DNA of 64,000 bases from Pseudomonas alkylphenolica (lineage in GTDB: Bacteria; Pseudomonadota; Gammaproteobacteria; Pseudomonadales; Pseudomonadaceae), in NCBI RefSeq assembly GCF_000746525.1, contig NZ_CP009048.1, forward strand, positions 1,977,501 through 2,041,500, written 5' to 3'. The notes beneath the pieces were generated by a model. That model ran no database searches. It was not told where the DNA came from and worked only from the letters and a program-made list of their open reading frames with translations. A program made the translations under genes and the position numbers. Shown in pieces: positions 9,040-20,382 of the stretch (positions are counted from its first letter, which is position 1; each line of letters starts with the position of its first letter).

Positions 9040-12000
9040 ATGATCGCCCGACTGACCGGCACTGCACCGGCCACGCTGTACCCTGATTTTCTCGAAGCCC
9101 TGCGCGCTGCCGGTTTCCGTGGCCAGCTCAGTGCCGACTACGCTACGCGCACCGTGCTGGCAACCGACAACTCGATCTACCAGCGCCTGCCGCAGGCGGC
9201 GGTATTCCCCCAGGACGCCGAGGACGTTGCGCGCATTGCCGCGCTGATGGCCGAGCCGCGCTTCAAGGCGGTCAAGCTGACCCCGCGCGGTGGCGGCACC
9301 GGCACCAATGGCCAGTCGCTGACCGACGGCATCGTTGTCGACCTGTCGCGACACATGAACAGCATCCTCGAAATCAACGTCGAGGAGCGCTGGGTGCGGG
9401 TCCAGGCCGGTGTGGTCAAGGACCAGCTCAATGCCGCGCTCAAGCCGCACGGGCTGTTTTTCGCCCCTGAGCTCTCCACCTCCAACCGCGCTACCGTCGG
9501 CGGCATGATCAACACCGACGCCAGTGGCCAGGGCAGCTGCACCTACGGTAAAACCCGTGATCACGTGCTGGAGCTGCACAGCGTGCTGCTGGGCGGTCAG
9601 CGCCTGCACACCCGGCCGCTGGACGACGCTGAACTGGAACAGGCCTGTGCCGAACCTGGCCGTGCCGGCGAGGTGTACCGCACTGCGCGGCAGATCCAGG
9701 AAACCCAGGCCGAGCTGATCGAGCAGATTTTCCCCAAGCTCAACCGCTGCCTGACCGGTTACGACCTGGCGCACCTGCGCGACGAGCAGGGTCGCTTCAA
9801 CCTCAATAGCGTGCTGTGCGGCGCCGAGGGCTCGCTGGGCTATGTGGTCGAAGCCAAGCTCAATGTGCTGCCGATCCCCAAGTACGCGGTATTGGTCAAC
9901 GTCCGCTACACCAGCTTCATGGACGCCCTGCGCGACGCCAATGCGCTGATGGCGCACAAGCCGCTGTCGATCGAGACCGTCGATTCCAAGGTGCTGATGC
10001 TGGCGATGAAAGACATCGTCTGGCACAGCGTCGCCGAATACTTCCCCGCCGATGCCGAGCGTCCGACCCTGGGCATCAACCTGGTGGAATTCTGTGGTGA
10101 TGATCCGGCCGAAGTGAATGCGCGGGTGCAGGCCTTTGTCGCCCACCTGCAGGCCGACCAGGGTGTCGAGCGCCTGGGTCACACCCTGGCCGAAGGCGCC
10201 GAGGCGGTGACGCGGGTCTACACCATGCGTAAACGCTCGGTGGGCCTGCTTGGCAACGTCGAGGGCGAAGTGCGTCCGCAGCCGTTCGTGGAAGATACGG
10301 CGGTGCCGCCGGAGCAACTGGCGGATTACATCGCCGAGTTCCGCGCCTTGCTCGACGGCTATGGCCTGGCCTACGGCATGTTCGGTCACGTCGATGCCGG
10401 TGTGCTCCATGTGCGCCCGGCGCTAGACATGAAAGACCCGGCCCAGGCGGCGTTGGTCAAGCCGATTTCCGATGCGGTGGCGGCGCTGACCCTGCGCTAT
10501 GGCGGCCTGCTCTGGGGTGAGCACGGCAAGGGCCTGCGCTCGGAATACGTGCCGGAGTACTTCGGTGAACTGTACCCGTCGCTGCAAGCGCTCAAGGGCG
10601 CCTTCGATCCGCACAACCAGCTCAACCCCGGCAAAATCTGCACCCCGCCGGACAGCGCTCAGGGCCTGATCAAGGTTAACGAAGCGCCGCTGCGTGGCGA
10701 CTTCGACCGGCAGATCGACGAGCGCGTGTGGCAAAGCTTCGGCAGCGCCGTGCACTGCAATGGCAACGGCGCCTGCTACAACTACGATCCCAACGACGCC
10801 ATGTGCCCGTCGTGGAAAGCCACCCGTGAGCGTCAGCACTCGCCCAAGGGCCGTGCCTCGCTGATCCGCGAGTGGTTGCGTTTGCAGGGCGCCGCCAACA
10901 TCGATGTGCTGGCCACCGCCCAGGGCAAGCTGAACTGGCTCAAAGGCCTGCCGGCGCGTCTGCGCAACAATCTTTCGCGTAGCAAGGGCGAGGCGGACTT
11001 CTCCCATGAAGTCTACGACGCCATGGCCGGTTGCCTGGCCTGCAAATCCTGCGCGGGCCAGTGCCCGATCAAGGTCAACGTGCCGGAATTCCGCTCGCGC
11101 TTCCTGGAGCTGTACCACGGGCGCTACCAGCGGCCGCTGCGTGACTACCTGATTGGCTCGCTGGAATTCAGCATCCCGTACCTGGCCCATGCGCCTGGGC
11201 TTTACAACGCGGTGATGGGTTCGAAGTGGGTCAGCAACCTGCTGGAGCGGCATGTCGGCATGCTCGACAGCCCGCTGATCAGCCGTTACAACCTGCAGGC
11301 CACCTTGACCCGTTGCAACGTGCGCATGGCCAGCATCCCGGCCCTGCGCGAACTGACCCCGGCCCAACGCGAACGCAGCATTGTCCTGGTCCAGGATGCC
11401 TTCACCCGCTATTTCGAAACCCCGGTGCTGGCAGCGTTCATTGATCTGGCGTACCGCCTCGGCCACCGCATCTACCTGGCGCCCTACAGCGCCAACGGCA
11501 AGCCGCTGCACGTCCAGGGGTTCCTAGGTGCCTTCAACAAGGCGGCCATCCGCAACGCGCGTCAGCTCAGTGCCCTGGCCGACTGCGGTGTGCCGCTGGT
11601 GGGCCTGGACCCGGCCATGACCCTGGTCTACCGCCAGGAGTACCAGAAGGTGCCGGGCCTGGGCGATTGCCCGAAAGTGTTGCTGCCACAGGAGTGGCTG
11701 ATGGATGTGCTGCCCGAGCAGCCGACCCGGGCAACCACCACTTACCGCCTGATGGCGCACTGCACCGAGAAGACCAACGTTCCGGCCAGTACCCGCCAGT
11801 GGGAGCAGGTGTTCGCCCGTCTGGGCCTGAAGCTGTCCACCGAGGCGACCGGCTGCTGCGGCATGTCAGGCACCTACGGCCACGAAGCGCGCAACCAGGA
11901 AACCTCGAAGGTCATCTTCGAGCAATCCTGGGCGGGCAAGCTGGACAAGGAGGGTGAAGCGCTGGCCACCGGATACTCATGCCGGAGTCAGGTCAAGCGC

Positions 12001-12060
12001 CAGGCGGATCGCACCTTGCGCCATCCGCTGGAGGTGCTGCTGCAGCAGCTCAGTCGCTGA
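9040..12060 (+). CDS. ydiJ: FAD/4Fe-4S D-2-hydroxyglutarate dehydrogenase, YdiJ type
   Basis: A 1006-residue fused flavo-iron-sulfur dehydrogenase (E. coli YdiJ is 1018). Known members oxidise D-2-hydroxyglutarate to 2-oxoglutarate. The FAD-binding type-4 domain spans ~45-200 (VKLTPRGGGTGTNGQSLTDG and TVGGMINTDASGQGS for the FAD pyrophosphate), followed by the FAD-oxidase C-terminal domain ending GEHGKGLRSEYVPEYFG and NPGKIC (~490-545). A ferredoxin-like cluster segment CLACKSCAGQCPIKVNVPE lies near residue 665, and a CCG-type motif ATGCCGMSGTYGHE near 937. Alternative: another 2-hydroxyacid dehydrogenase such as a D-lactate enzyme, but size and fusion favour YdiJ. The divergent LysR gene is the likely regulator. 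Confidence 0.88.
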   Translation: MIARLTGTAPATLYPDFLEALRAAGFRGQLSADYATRTVLATDNSIYQRLPQAAVFPQDAEDVARIAALMAEPRFKAVKLTPRGGGTGTNGQSLTDGIVVDLSRHMNSILEINVEERWVRVQAGVVKDQLNAALKPHGLFFAPELSTSNRATVGGMINTDASGQGSCTYGKTRDHVLELHSVLLGGQRLHTRPLDDAELEQACAEPGRAGEVYRTARQIQETQAELIEQIFPKLNRCLTGYDLAHLRDEQGRFNLNSVLCGAEGSLGYVVEAKLNVLPIPKYAVLVNVRYTSFMDALRDANALMAHKPLSIETVDSKVLMLAMKDIVWHSVAEYFPADAERPTLGINLVEFCGDDPAEVNARVQAFVAHLQADQGVERLGHTLAEGAEAVTRVYTMRKRSVGLLGNVEGEVRPQPFVEDTAVPPEQLADYIAEFRALLDGYGLAYGMFGHVDAGVLHVRPALDMKDPAQAALVKPISDAVAALTLRYGGLLWGEHGKGLRSEYVPEYFGELYPSLQALKGAFDPHNQLNPGKICTPPDSAQGLIKVNEAPLRGDFDRQIDERVWQSFGSAVHCNGNGACYNYDPNDAMCPSWKATRERQHSPKGRASLIREWLRLQGAANIDVLATAQGKLNWLKGLPARLRNNLSRSKGEADFSHEVYDAMAGCLACKSCAGQCPIKVNVPEFRSRFLELYHGRYQRPLRDYLIGSLEFSIPYLAHAPGLYNAVMGSKWVSNLLERHVGMLDSPLISRYNLQATLTRCNVRMASIPALRELTPAQRERSIVLVQDAFTRYFETPVLAAFIDLAYRLGHRIYLAPYSANGKPLHVQGFLGAFNKAAIRNARQLSALADCGVPLVGLDPAMTLVYRQEYQKVPGLGDCPKVLLPQEWLMDVLPEQPTRATTTYRLMAHCTEKTNVPASTRQWEQVFARLGLKLSTEATGCCGMSGTYGHEARNQETSKVIFEQSWAGKLDKEGEALATGYSCRSQVKRQADRTLRHPLEVLLQQLSR

Positions 12061-12093
12061 AACATCGGGGCCTCAAGCAGATTGGCGGAGCGG

Positions 12094-13281
12094 TCAAGGG
12101 TAAAAGAGCACCAGCCCGAACACTGCGAATACCACCAGATGCATGAGGCCCTGGATCGGTGAGGTTTTCTGGCTGTTGAAGCTCAGCATGGTCAGCACCA
12201 CGGTGACGACGAAAAGCAGGATTTCGGTATTGGAAATGCCCATCACCACCTGCTTGTTGGTGACCATGCCGATCACCAGCACAGCCGGCACCGTTAGGCC
12301 GACGGTCGAAACGAATGCCCCCAGGCACAGGTTGATCGCGCGTTGCATTTCGTTGTTGATCGCCGCCTTCACCGCAGTAATCGATTCGGGGGTGAAGACA
12401 ATGATCGCAATCAGCACACCGCCCACCGCGGTCGGTGCGCCGACCGCCTCGATGCCGTAGTCGGTCACCACCGCCAGGTAATGTGCCAGCAATACAATCG
12501 GCAGTATCAAGCCGAGCAACACCAGCGAACGTATCAGGATCTCTTTGCTGTCGAGCGGCGTCTGCTCGGTGCTAGCGGGTGCATCGCTGTGCGCTTCAGG
12601 CTGGGCGATGCTCATCTGGCCGGCTGGCGGCTGCATGAAGAAGCGTCGGTGGCTGCGCATCTGCATCCACAGGAACGCTGCGTACAGCACAAGGGTCAGC
12701 GCAGAGATGCCAACCGCCTGGGTGACGCTGAACTCGCCCGTGCTGGAGGTGTAGTTGGGGAGTATCAAGGCGACCGCGGTGAGTAGCACGATCATCGAAA
12801 TGTACGCGTTGGCACCCTGGATATTGAACGCCTGCTCGCCATTGCGCACAGCGCCGGCGATCAGGCAGATACCGATGACCAGGTTCATGATGATCATCAT
12901 CACGGCAAATATCGAGTCTCTGCCAATGGTCGGGAAATCACCTGGTCCCAGCAGGACCGAGGCGATAAGAATCACTTCGATCGACACAATCGACAGCGTC
13001 AGAATCAGTGTGCCGTAGGGTTCGCCAAGCTGTTGCGCCAGGTGGTCGGCTTCGTGCACCACGCCGAAAGACGCCATCAGGATGGTAAAGAACAGCAGCA
13101 GAAACACCCAGGTCGAGGTCAATGAGTTCAAGGTGCTGCCAAGCAGCTCTGCGCCTACCAGCATGAACAGGCCTACCACTAGCCAGGCGCCGGCAAGCCT
13201 CATCCAGGTCGAAAGGGCAATCAGTGGAGGTTTTTTGATAGCGTCGCTCAACAGGACGTCTTGGCTTGGTGCGGTGTTCAT
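12094..13281 (-). CDS. chaA: ChaA-type calcium(sodium)/proton antiporter
   Basis: A 395-residue polytopic inner-membrane protein with about 11 hydrophobic segments. It shows the two CaCA-family alpha repeats: HEADHLAQQLGEPYGTLIL followed by SIVSIEVILIASVLLG (first repeat, essential acidic residues), and VFTPESITAVKAAINNEMQ with CLGAFVSTVGLTVPAVLVIG (second). A hydrophilic loop at ~215-245 separates the halves. ChaA exchanges Ca2+, Na+ or K+ for protons and helps at alkaline pH or high salt. The gene begins four bases after the stop of a nuoA-like gene, so the two are one operon; see that entry and the leader structure upstream. The cation cannot be fixed from the sequence. Confidence 0.87.
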   Translation of the reverse strand: MNTAPSQDVLLSDAIKKPPLIALSTWMRLAGAWLVVGLFMLVGAELLGSTLNSLTSTWVFLLLFFTILMASFGVVHEADHLAQQLGEPYGTLILTLSIVSIEVILIASVLLGPGDFPTIGRDSIFAVMMIIMNLVIGICLIAGAVRNGEQAFNIQGANAYISMIVLLTAVALILPNYTSSTGEFSVTQAVGISALTLVLYAAFLWMQMRSHRRFFMQPPAGQMSIAQPEAHSDAPASTEQTPLDSKEILIRSLVLLGLILPIVLLAHYLAVVTDYGIEAVGAPTAVGGVLIAIIVFTPESITAVKAAINNEMQRAINLCLGAFVSTVGLTVPAVLVIGMVTNKQVVMGISNTEILLFVVTVVLTMLSFNSQKTSPIQGLMHLVVFAVFGLVLFYP

Positions 13282-13285
13282 GTTG

Positions 13286-13723
13286 TCAGTCTCCCCGTGA
13301 ACACGATGGATGTTTTTCGTCTACGGCGTTCACCTGGCGCTTTTTCGCAACGCCGCCATTGAGGGCGCCCATCGAGCCTTCATAGACCAGCCCGAGCAAC
13401 AGGATGGCGGCGAAGATAAAGGCCCCGATGAACCCGGCCCAGCCGGTTTCCCTGACCGACACGGCGTAGGCAAACAGGAACAGTGCCTCGGCCTCGAAGA
13501 TCACGAAGAGAATCGCAACCAGATGGAATTTGGCCGATAGCCGAAGGCGGGCATCACCCACGGGCAGCATGCCCGACTCGAAAGGTTGGTTCTTGCTCCG
13601 CCCCCAGGCCTTGCCGCCGAGAAATCTGGAAACGCCCAGCATCAGCAGGCAAAGGGTGACAACGCCCAGGAGAAAAACGCCGAACGCCCAGTTGTGCGAG
13701 ATAGTGGCTGCAGTGTCTGTCAT
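13286..13723 (-). CDS. Orphan NuoA-like membrane subunit
   Basis: A 145-residue protein with three membrane segments and clear similarity to NuoA, the NADH-quinone oxidoreductase subunit A. It has [19 protein letters not shown], the [34 protein letters not shown] loop-helix core (read in parts), and [17 protein letters not shown]. No other nuo gene is present, so it is not the respiratory complex I operon copy. The conserved FD(V/I)EALF motif reads FEAEALF here: the aspartate is replaced by glutamate while the second glutamate is kept. The conserved tail after GLVY is replaced by [10 protein letters not shown] and a charged end. It is directly coupled to the ChaA-type antiporter (4-base gap). 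A role as an antiporter accessory subunit is my inference; it could also be a decayed duplicate. Confidence 0.82.
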   Translation of the reverse strand: MTDTAATISHNWAFGVFLLGVVTLCLLMLGVSRFLGGKAWGRSKNQPFESGMLPVGDARLRLSAKFHLVAILFVIFEAEALFLFAYAVSVRETGWAGFIGAFIFAAILLLGLVYEGSMGALNGGVAKKRQVNAVDEKHPSCSRGD

Positions 13724-13859
13724 TGGTCAGCCCCGGTATGAATTTCCAGAGGGGAACTGGCTAACCACAGGCGCACGGCGCTGACGGGCAGTGTTGAATA
13801 CGCTGCGCGCGCGAAAAGAGAAGGGGGAGAGATGGAGGGTGCTGATAAATCGGTCACAG

Positions 13860-13922
13860 CCTGCTTCCTTGGAAGTGCAGGGCCGTCCCCGATCGGTATT
13901 CGAGCCTGAGGTCGTCCTCAGG
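13860..13922 (-). ncRNA. Folded leader upstream of nuoA-like/chaA, possible cation riboswitch
   Basis: On the minus strand, in the 271-base gap before the nuoA-like gene, lie two strong hairpins. CCTGAGG-ACGA-CCTCAGG is a perfect 7-bp stem at 13905-13922; CCTGC-A-CTTCC-AA-GGAAG-CAGG is a 9-bp stem with one bulge at 13860-13881. Between them are CTCGAATACCGATCGGGG and GACGGCCC, which allow further pairing. About 140 bases separate the second hairpin from the start codon. The arrangement is what one sees in metal-ion or cation riboswitch leaders, and the operon encodes a cation antiporter. I cannot assign it to a known class by eye. Confidence 0.4.
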
Positions 13923-13994
13923 TGAGCGTGTCATGTAGCGGGTGAGACTGTACTGATTTTTGCCGCCGATGCCAACGCTCGTGTCCGTTTACCT

Positions 13995-14666
13995 TCAGTC
14001 GCGCCGCTCGGCCACCAGCAGCAGCGACTGCGGCACAAGGCTTTGCGGGTGTTGCGGCTCCTGCAGGCCGACCAGGCGAAAACCGGCCATGTCCAGCGCA
14101 TTGAACCAACTGGACAAGGTGCGCATGTACCACGGCATGGGTTGCCACTGGCCCTGGAAGTCGGCAAAGGTCTCCACGCGCCAACCATCCTGATAGTCGC
14201 CCGCCGCCGCAGTCCAGGGGTGAAGGGTCTGGATCAGCAACGCACCGCCAGGAACGAGCAGGGCGTTCATCGCCGCGAGCAGCGGGATGATGTCCTGGTG
14301 CAGCAGGGCGAAGTTGGCGCAGATCAGGTCGTAATCGCTACCGATGTTTACCTGGGCCGCTGCCAGCGCTTCGTAACTGGCCTGATGCACCGGCGAACTG
14401 CCTGCTGCCCGAGCTGCTTCGACCAGGGTTGCGTCGCCATCCACCCCGACCGCCTTGATGCCCCGTTCGGCCAGGGCACGCAGCAGCCAGCCCTCACCAC
14501 AGCCGAGGTCGAGCACATGTTCGGGCTGGCGGCCCAGCACGGCCAGGAGGATGGCCTGGTCGGTGACCTTCAGGCGGCTTTCGATGGCGCCGCTACGGAT
14601 GGCTTCGATCCAGGTGCGGGCGTTGTGGTGCCAGCTTTGCAGGAGGGTGGATTCGTGGCTGCTCAT
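13995..14666 (-). CDS. Class I SAM-dependent methyltransferase
   Basis: A 223-residue cytoplasmic methyltransferase with motif I HVLDLGCGEGWLLRALAERG (~residues 47-66), acidic motif AVGVDGDATLVEAAR, and motif IV-like YDLICANFALLHQD. The reading frame stays open well upstream, but the start at MSSHESTLLQ is the first sensible one; an alternative ATG at 14706-14708 would add 14 residues. Neither has a strong ribosome binding site. Substrate is unknown. It is divergent from the lytic transglycosylase gene and upstream, in the same direction, of the nuoA-like/chaA operon, though 271 bases separate them. Confidence 0.85.
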   Translation of the reverse strand: MSSHESTLLQSWHHNARTWIEAIRSGAIESRLKVTDQAILLAVLGRQPEHVLDLGCGEGWLLRALAERGIKAVGVDGDATLVEAARAAGSSPVHQASYEALAAAQVNIGSDYDLICANFALLHQDIIPLLAAMNALLVPGGALLIQTLHPWTAAAGDYQDGWRVETFADFQGQWQPMPWYMRTLSSWFNALDMAGFRLVGLQEPQHPQSLVPQSLLLVAERRD

Positions 14667-14810
14667 TTGCGTGTCCGCGGTTGGGGGCTGCAGAGAAGGA
14701 TAGGGCATGCAGGCACTGCGCGGTGTTCGGCTCGCGCCGGCTGGTAGCTGCCTATACTTATGAATGGCCGGATGACAGGTCGGAGTAACGCTGTATCTGA
14801 CAGGTGGTGT

Positions 14811-16307
14811 ATGAACCACATCATTGCGGGTTTCAACCGCTGCTTGCTCACCATTGTGTTGGCCTGGACATGCCTGGCAACGGCCCAGACCGTACCGGAC
14901 CTGCCCAGTGTAGAACTCACCCCGGCCGAAGAAGCCGAAGTGCAAAGCCTGGTGTTGCCGGTGCCAGCGAGTCGGACCAAAGATTTTGATGACATGCGCG
15001 AGCGGCGCCTGATACGCATTCTGGTGCCCTACAGCCGGACTTTTTTCGAGATCAGCCGTGGCCGTGAACAGGGCATCAGTTACGAGTTCGGCAAGGCCCT
15101 GCAGGCCTGGCTCGACAAGACCTACCCGGACAAGAACAAGTCACTGAAATGGCGGGTGATGTTCATCCCGGTCACGCGCAGCGAGCTGATGCCCAAGCTG
15201 ATCGAGGGTGTCGGTGACATTGCCGCCGGTGGGCTGACGGTCACCGAGGGGCGTTTGAAAACTGTCGACTTTGCCGACCCCTTTGCCACGGGCATACACG
15301 AAGCGCTGATCACCGCGCCCGGCAGCAAGGCGTTTACCAAGCTCGAGGATCTCAGCGGTGAAGAGGTCACGGTGCGCAAGTCCAGCAGTTACTACGAGCA
15401 TTTGCTGACGCTCAACGAATCGTTCAAGCAAAAGGGGCTGCCGCCCGTCGATATAAAACAGGCTGACGAAAACTTGCAAACCGAAGACCTGCTGGAAATG
15501 GTCAATGCCGGTTTGCTCAAGGCTACCGTGGCCGACCGCTATATCGCCAAAGCCTGGAGCCCGCTGTACACCGATATGAACATCCATGACGAGTTTTACC
15601 TTCATTCCAATGCTGCGTTCGCCTGGGCTGTTCGCAAGAACAATCCGCTGCTCAAACAGACCCTGGCCGGTTTCGTCAAAACCCACAAAGTCGGCACCGC
15701 ATTCGGCAATACCTTGAGGAACAAGTACGTCAATAACAGCAAGCGCGTACTCAACGCGACCTCAGAAGAGGAGATGAAGAAGTTCAAGGAACTGGTGGTT
15801 ATTTTTGAAAAACATGCGGACAAGTACGGGTTCGACCACCTGATGCTGATGGCCCAGGGCTTTCAGGAATCGCAACTCGACCAAGCGGCTCGCAGCCATC
15901 GCGGCGCGGTGGGGGTGATGCAACTGTTGCCTACCACCGCCGCCGACCCGACCGTCGGCATTGAAGGCATCGACAAAAGTGCTGACCGGAACATCGAAGC
16001 GGGTACCAAGTACATGCGCCTGCTGGCTGACAAATACCTGAACGATCCGGCCTTGAGCCCGACCGACAAGACCCTGATGACCTTTGCTGCGTATAACGCC
16101 GGCCCCGGCAACTTGCGCAAATTTCGCGCCCTGGCGCAGAAGCCCGGGCTGAACCAGAACATCTGGTTTGAAAACGTCGAATATGCCACGGCGCAAATAG
16201 TCGGACGCGAAACCGTGGATTATGTCGGCAATATTTATAAGTACTACGTGGCTTACAAGCTTGTGGAAGAGAAGAACAAGGCTGCCGTCAACAAAGCTGC
16301 TCCTTGA
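14811..16307 (+). CDS. MltF-like protein: binding-protein domain fused to lytic transglycosylase
   Basis: A ~498-residue exported protein that should bind a ligand and cleave peptidoglycan in the periplasm. It has a signal peptide (LLTIVLAWTCLATAQ), then an extracellular solute-binding family 3 domain (~60-300: RRLIRILVPYSRTFFEI, GGLTVTEGRLKTVDFADPF) and a C-terminal SLT domain (~325-470) with catalytic glutamate in GFQESQLDQAARSHRG followed by AVGVMQLLP and AAYNAGPGN. This order matches MltF (YfhD). An in-frame ATG lies 51 bases upstream, but the ATG at 14811 after AGGTGG gives the proper signal peptide. It is probably one of several MltF paralogues in the genome, so I give no symbol. Confidence 0.88.
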   Translation: MNHIIAGFNRCLLTIVLAWTCLATAQTVPDLPSVELTPAEEAEVQSLVLPVPASRTKDFDDMRERRLIRILVPYSRTFFEISRGREQGISYEFGKALQAWLDKTYPDKNKSLKWRVMFIPVTRSELMPKLIEGVGDIAAGGLTVTEGRLKTVDFADPFATGIHEALITAPGSKAFTKLEDLSGEEVTVRKSSSYYEHLLTLNESFKQKGLPPVDIKQADENLQTEDLLEMVNAGLLKATVADRYIAKAWSPLYTDMNIHDEFYLHSNAAFAWAVRKNNPLLKQTLAGFVKTHKVGTAFGNTLRNKYVNNSKRVLNATSEEEMKKFKELVVIFEKHADKYGFDHLMLMAQGFQESQLDQAARSHRGAVGVMQLLPTTAADPTVGIEGIDKSADRNIEAGTKYMRLLADKYLNDPALSPTDKTLMTFAAYNAGPGNLRKFRALAQKPGLNQNIWFENVEYATAQIVGRETVDYVGNIYKYYVAYKLVEEKNKAAVNKAAP

Positions 16308-16320
16308 TGGTTTGCCGCCA

Positions 16321-17256
16321 TCAGCTTTTGAGCATCAACCCATGCAGCACCCCAAACCTCAGCCCAGGCTCGGACGGCATCATCTCGGTAATCCCGAACG
16401 CCTTGAACGCCGCCAGCATGATCGCCAGACCGCCTGGCAATGCGCTTTGGCGATGAGGCTGCAAGCCACCCAGACGGGTGCAGTTAACGTGACCGGCCTC
16501 CAACAGCAGCACCGACAGGCGCAACATGCCGCGGTAGGTGATGCCACCTTCGCCACAGTCGTTCAGGGCATTGGCCCTGAGCACTTTGGCCAGCATTCGC
16601 GCAGTACCCGACGAGCCGATGGCCTGCTGCCAACCCAGGTGGCGATATCGGCGGGCGACTTTTTCGAACTGCAAGGTGGCGGTGCGCTCGGCGTCCAGCA
16701 GGGCCTGGGCACGAACCACGCCGCCAGGGAAATAGCGCGTACTCCAGATGCTACTGCCGATGTTCAGGCTCTCGGTCAGCAGTGCCTGTTGACCGCGGCC
16801 CAGAATCAACTCAGTGGAGCCGCCGCCAATGTCCACCACCAGGCGTCGGGTATCGGCAGCGGGGATGCGATGGCTGACACCGGCATACACCAGCTGAGCT
16901 TCTTCCTGGCCGGAGATGACATCGATGGGAAAGCCCAGGTGGCGCTGGGCGTCGCTGAGGAAAAGTCTGGCATTGGCGGCTTCACGCACAGCACTGGTGG
17001 CCACTGCGCGTACACGTCCAGGCTCGAAGCCGCGCAGCTTTTTGCCAAAGCGTGCCAGCGCTTGCCAGCCTCGGTCCAGCGCCAGTTCGTCCAGGGCGCC
17101 ATCGTGCAGACCTTCGGCCAGGCGAACCGGCTCGCGCAAGGATCTCACTTCTTCGATAACCCACTGGCGGTTCCGTTTGACCGGCTGGCCGATCATCATG
17201 CGAAACGCATTGGACCCCAGGTCAATCGCCGCAAACAGGGAGGTATCGCTTTTCAT
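16321..17256 (-). CDS. Ppx/GppA-family phosphatase (exopolyphosphatase-like)
   Basis: A 311-residue cytoplasmic hydrolase of the ASKHA fold that acts on polyphosphate and/or pppGpp. Residues ~8-25 hold the phosphate-1 loop AAIDLGSNAFRMMIGQ, then ATSAVREAANA, the catalytic glutamate region ISGQEEAQLVYAG and the phosphate-2 loop VVDIGGGSTELILG. It is shorter than the ~500-residue Ppx because it lacks the C-terminal HD-like domain, so it is the short Ppx form and not the main ppx gene. It converges on the MltF-like gene with 13 bases between. Confidence 0.87.
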   Translation of the reverse strand: MKSDTSLFAAIDLGSNAFRMMIGQPVKRNRQWVIEEVRSLREPVRLAEGLHDGALDELALDRGWQALARFGKKLRGFEPGRVRAVATSAVREAANARLFLSDAQRHLGFPIDVISGQEEAQLVYAGVSHRIPAADTRRLVVDIGGGSTELILGRGQQALLTESLNIGSSIWSTRYFPGGVVRAQALLDAERTATLQFEKVARRYRHLGWQQAIGSSGTARMLAKVLRANALNDCGEGGITYRGMLRLSVLLLEAGHVNCTRLGGLQPHRQSALPGGLAIMLAAFKAFGITEMMPSEPGLRFGVLHGLMLKS

Positions 17257-17355
17257 CGAGTGTTCCTTGCAGGTTCATCAGGCAACGCGCAAAAGCGTTT
17301 GCGATGATCTTGCCACTCGATCGATGACGCGAAGATGACAGCCTAGTGGGGCTTC

Positions 17356-17442
17356 TGTGGGAGCGGGCTTGCCCCGCGATACGATGTGACTGACAGATCG
17401 CAATCGCGGGGCAAGTCGAGTCGTCGCACCGCCGCTCCCACC
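17356..17442. repeat. REP pair with an altered right arm
   Basis: The left arm is a standard TGTGGGAGCGGGCTTGCCCC element. The right arm starts ATCGCGGGGCAAG, then carries TCGAGTCGTCGCAC before resuming CCGCTCCCACC, i.e. extra bases inside the core. This is a REP subtype or a disrupted arm. It directly follows the stop of the small membrane peptide gene at 17450 (minus strand) and may act as its 3' structure. Confidence 0.8.
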
Positions 17443-17449
17443 GTAATCC

Positions 17450-17533
17450 TTACAACGGCGAAATCGTCCCTAACGCGCCAATCCCAATAGCCAGCACCAG
17501 AAAACCAACGACGAAAAGCGCAAGCTTGCCCAT
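17450..17533 (-). CDS. 27-residue single-pass membrane peptide
   Basis: A short reading frame, ATG at 17531-17533 and TAA at 17450-17452, preceded by GGAG five bases before the ATG. It encodes MGKLALFVVGFLVLAIG followed by IGALGTISPL: one hydrophobic helix of about 20 residues with a lysine at the N-terminus, so a cytoplasm-in orientation is likely. It has its own 200-base upstream region, including a 7-bp inverted repeat CAGACAC/GTGTCTG at 17595-17618, and ends into a REP element. I do not recognise a named family. Good ribosome binding site and a coherent membrane helix support a real gene, but coding potential is inherently weak at this length. Confidence 0.55.
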   Translation of the reverse strand: MGKLALFVVGFLVLAIGIGALGTISPL

Positions 17534-17696
17534 ATGAACTCCGAATTGAACAGGAAAGAGGCAACAGGCGCTGCAGATAACCCAGCCACCTGATCAGACA
17601 CGCTGTGAAAGGTGTCTGCTAGGGCCTTCATTTTCCGAGTGTCAGGGTTTTCATTACAGATGCAGATGAAGCAGAAAAATACGGATCAGATTAAAA

Positions 17697-17733
17697 GCGC
17701 CCCGACCTGAACATCCAGGTCGGGGCGTTTTTT
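17697..17733. terminator. Intrinsic terminator downstream of katG
   Basis: GCGCCCCGACCTG and CAGGTCGGGGCG pair around AACATC, with six T on the plus strand and CTTTTAAT on the minus strand. It lies 29 bases past the katG stop and could work in both directions. Confidence 0.9.
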
Positions 17734-17761
17734 GTGGCTGTGTCAGACTGCGGCGTTGCTT

Positions 17762-20382
<2,621 letters not shown>

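Noticed and set aside
9010..11511. Long antisense frames across the ydiJ-type gene
   Set aside because: They are shadows of third-position GC bias, without domains or ribosome sites.
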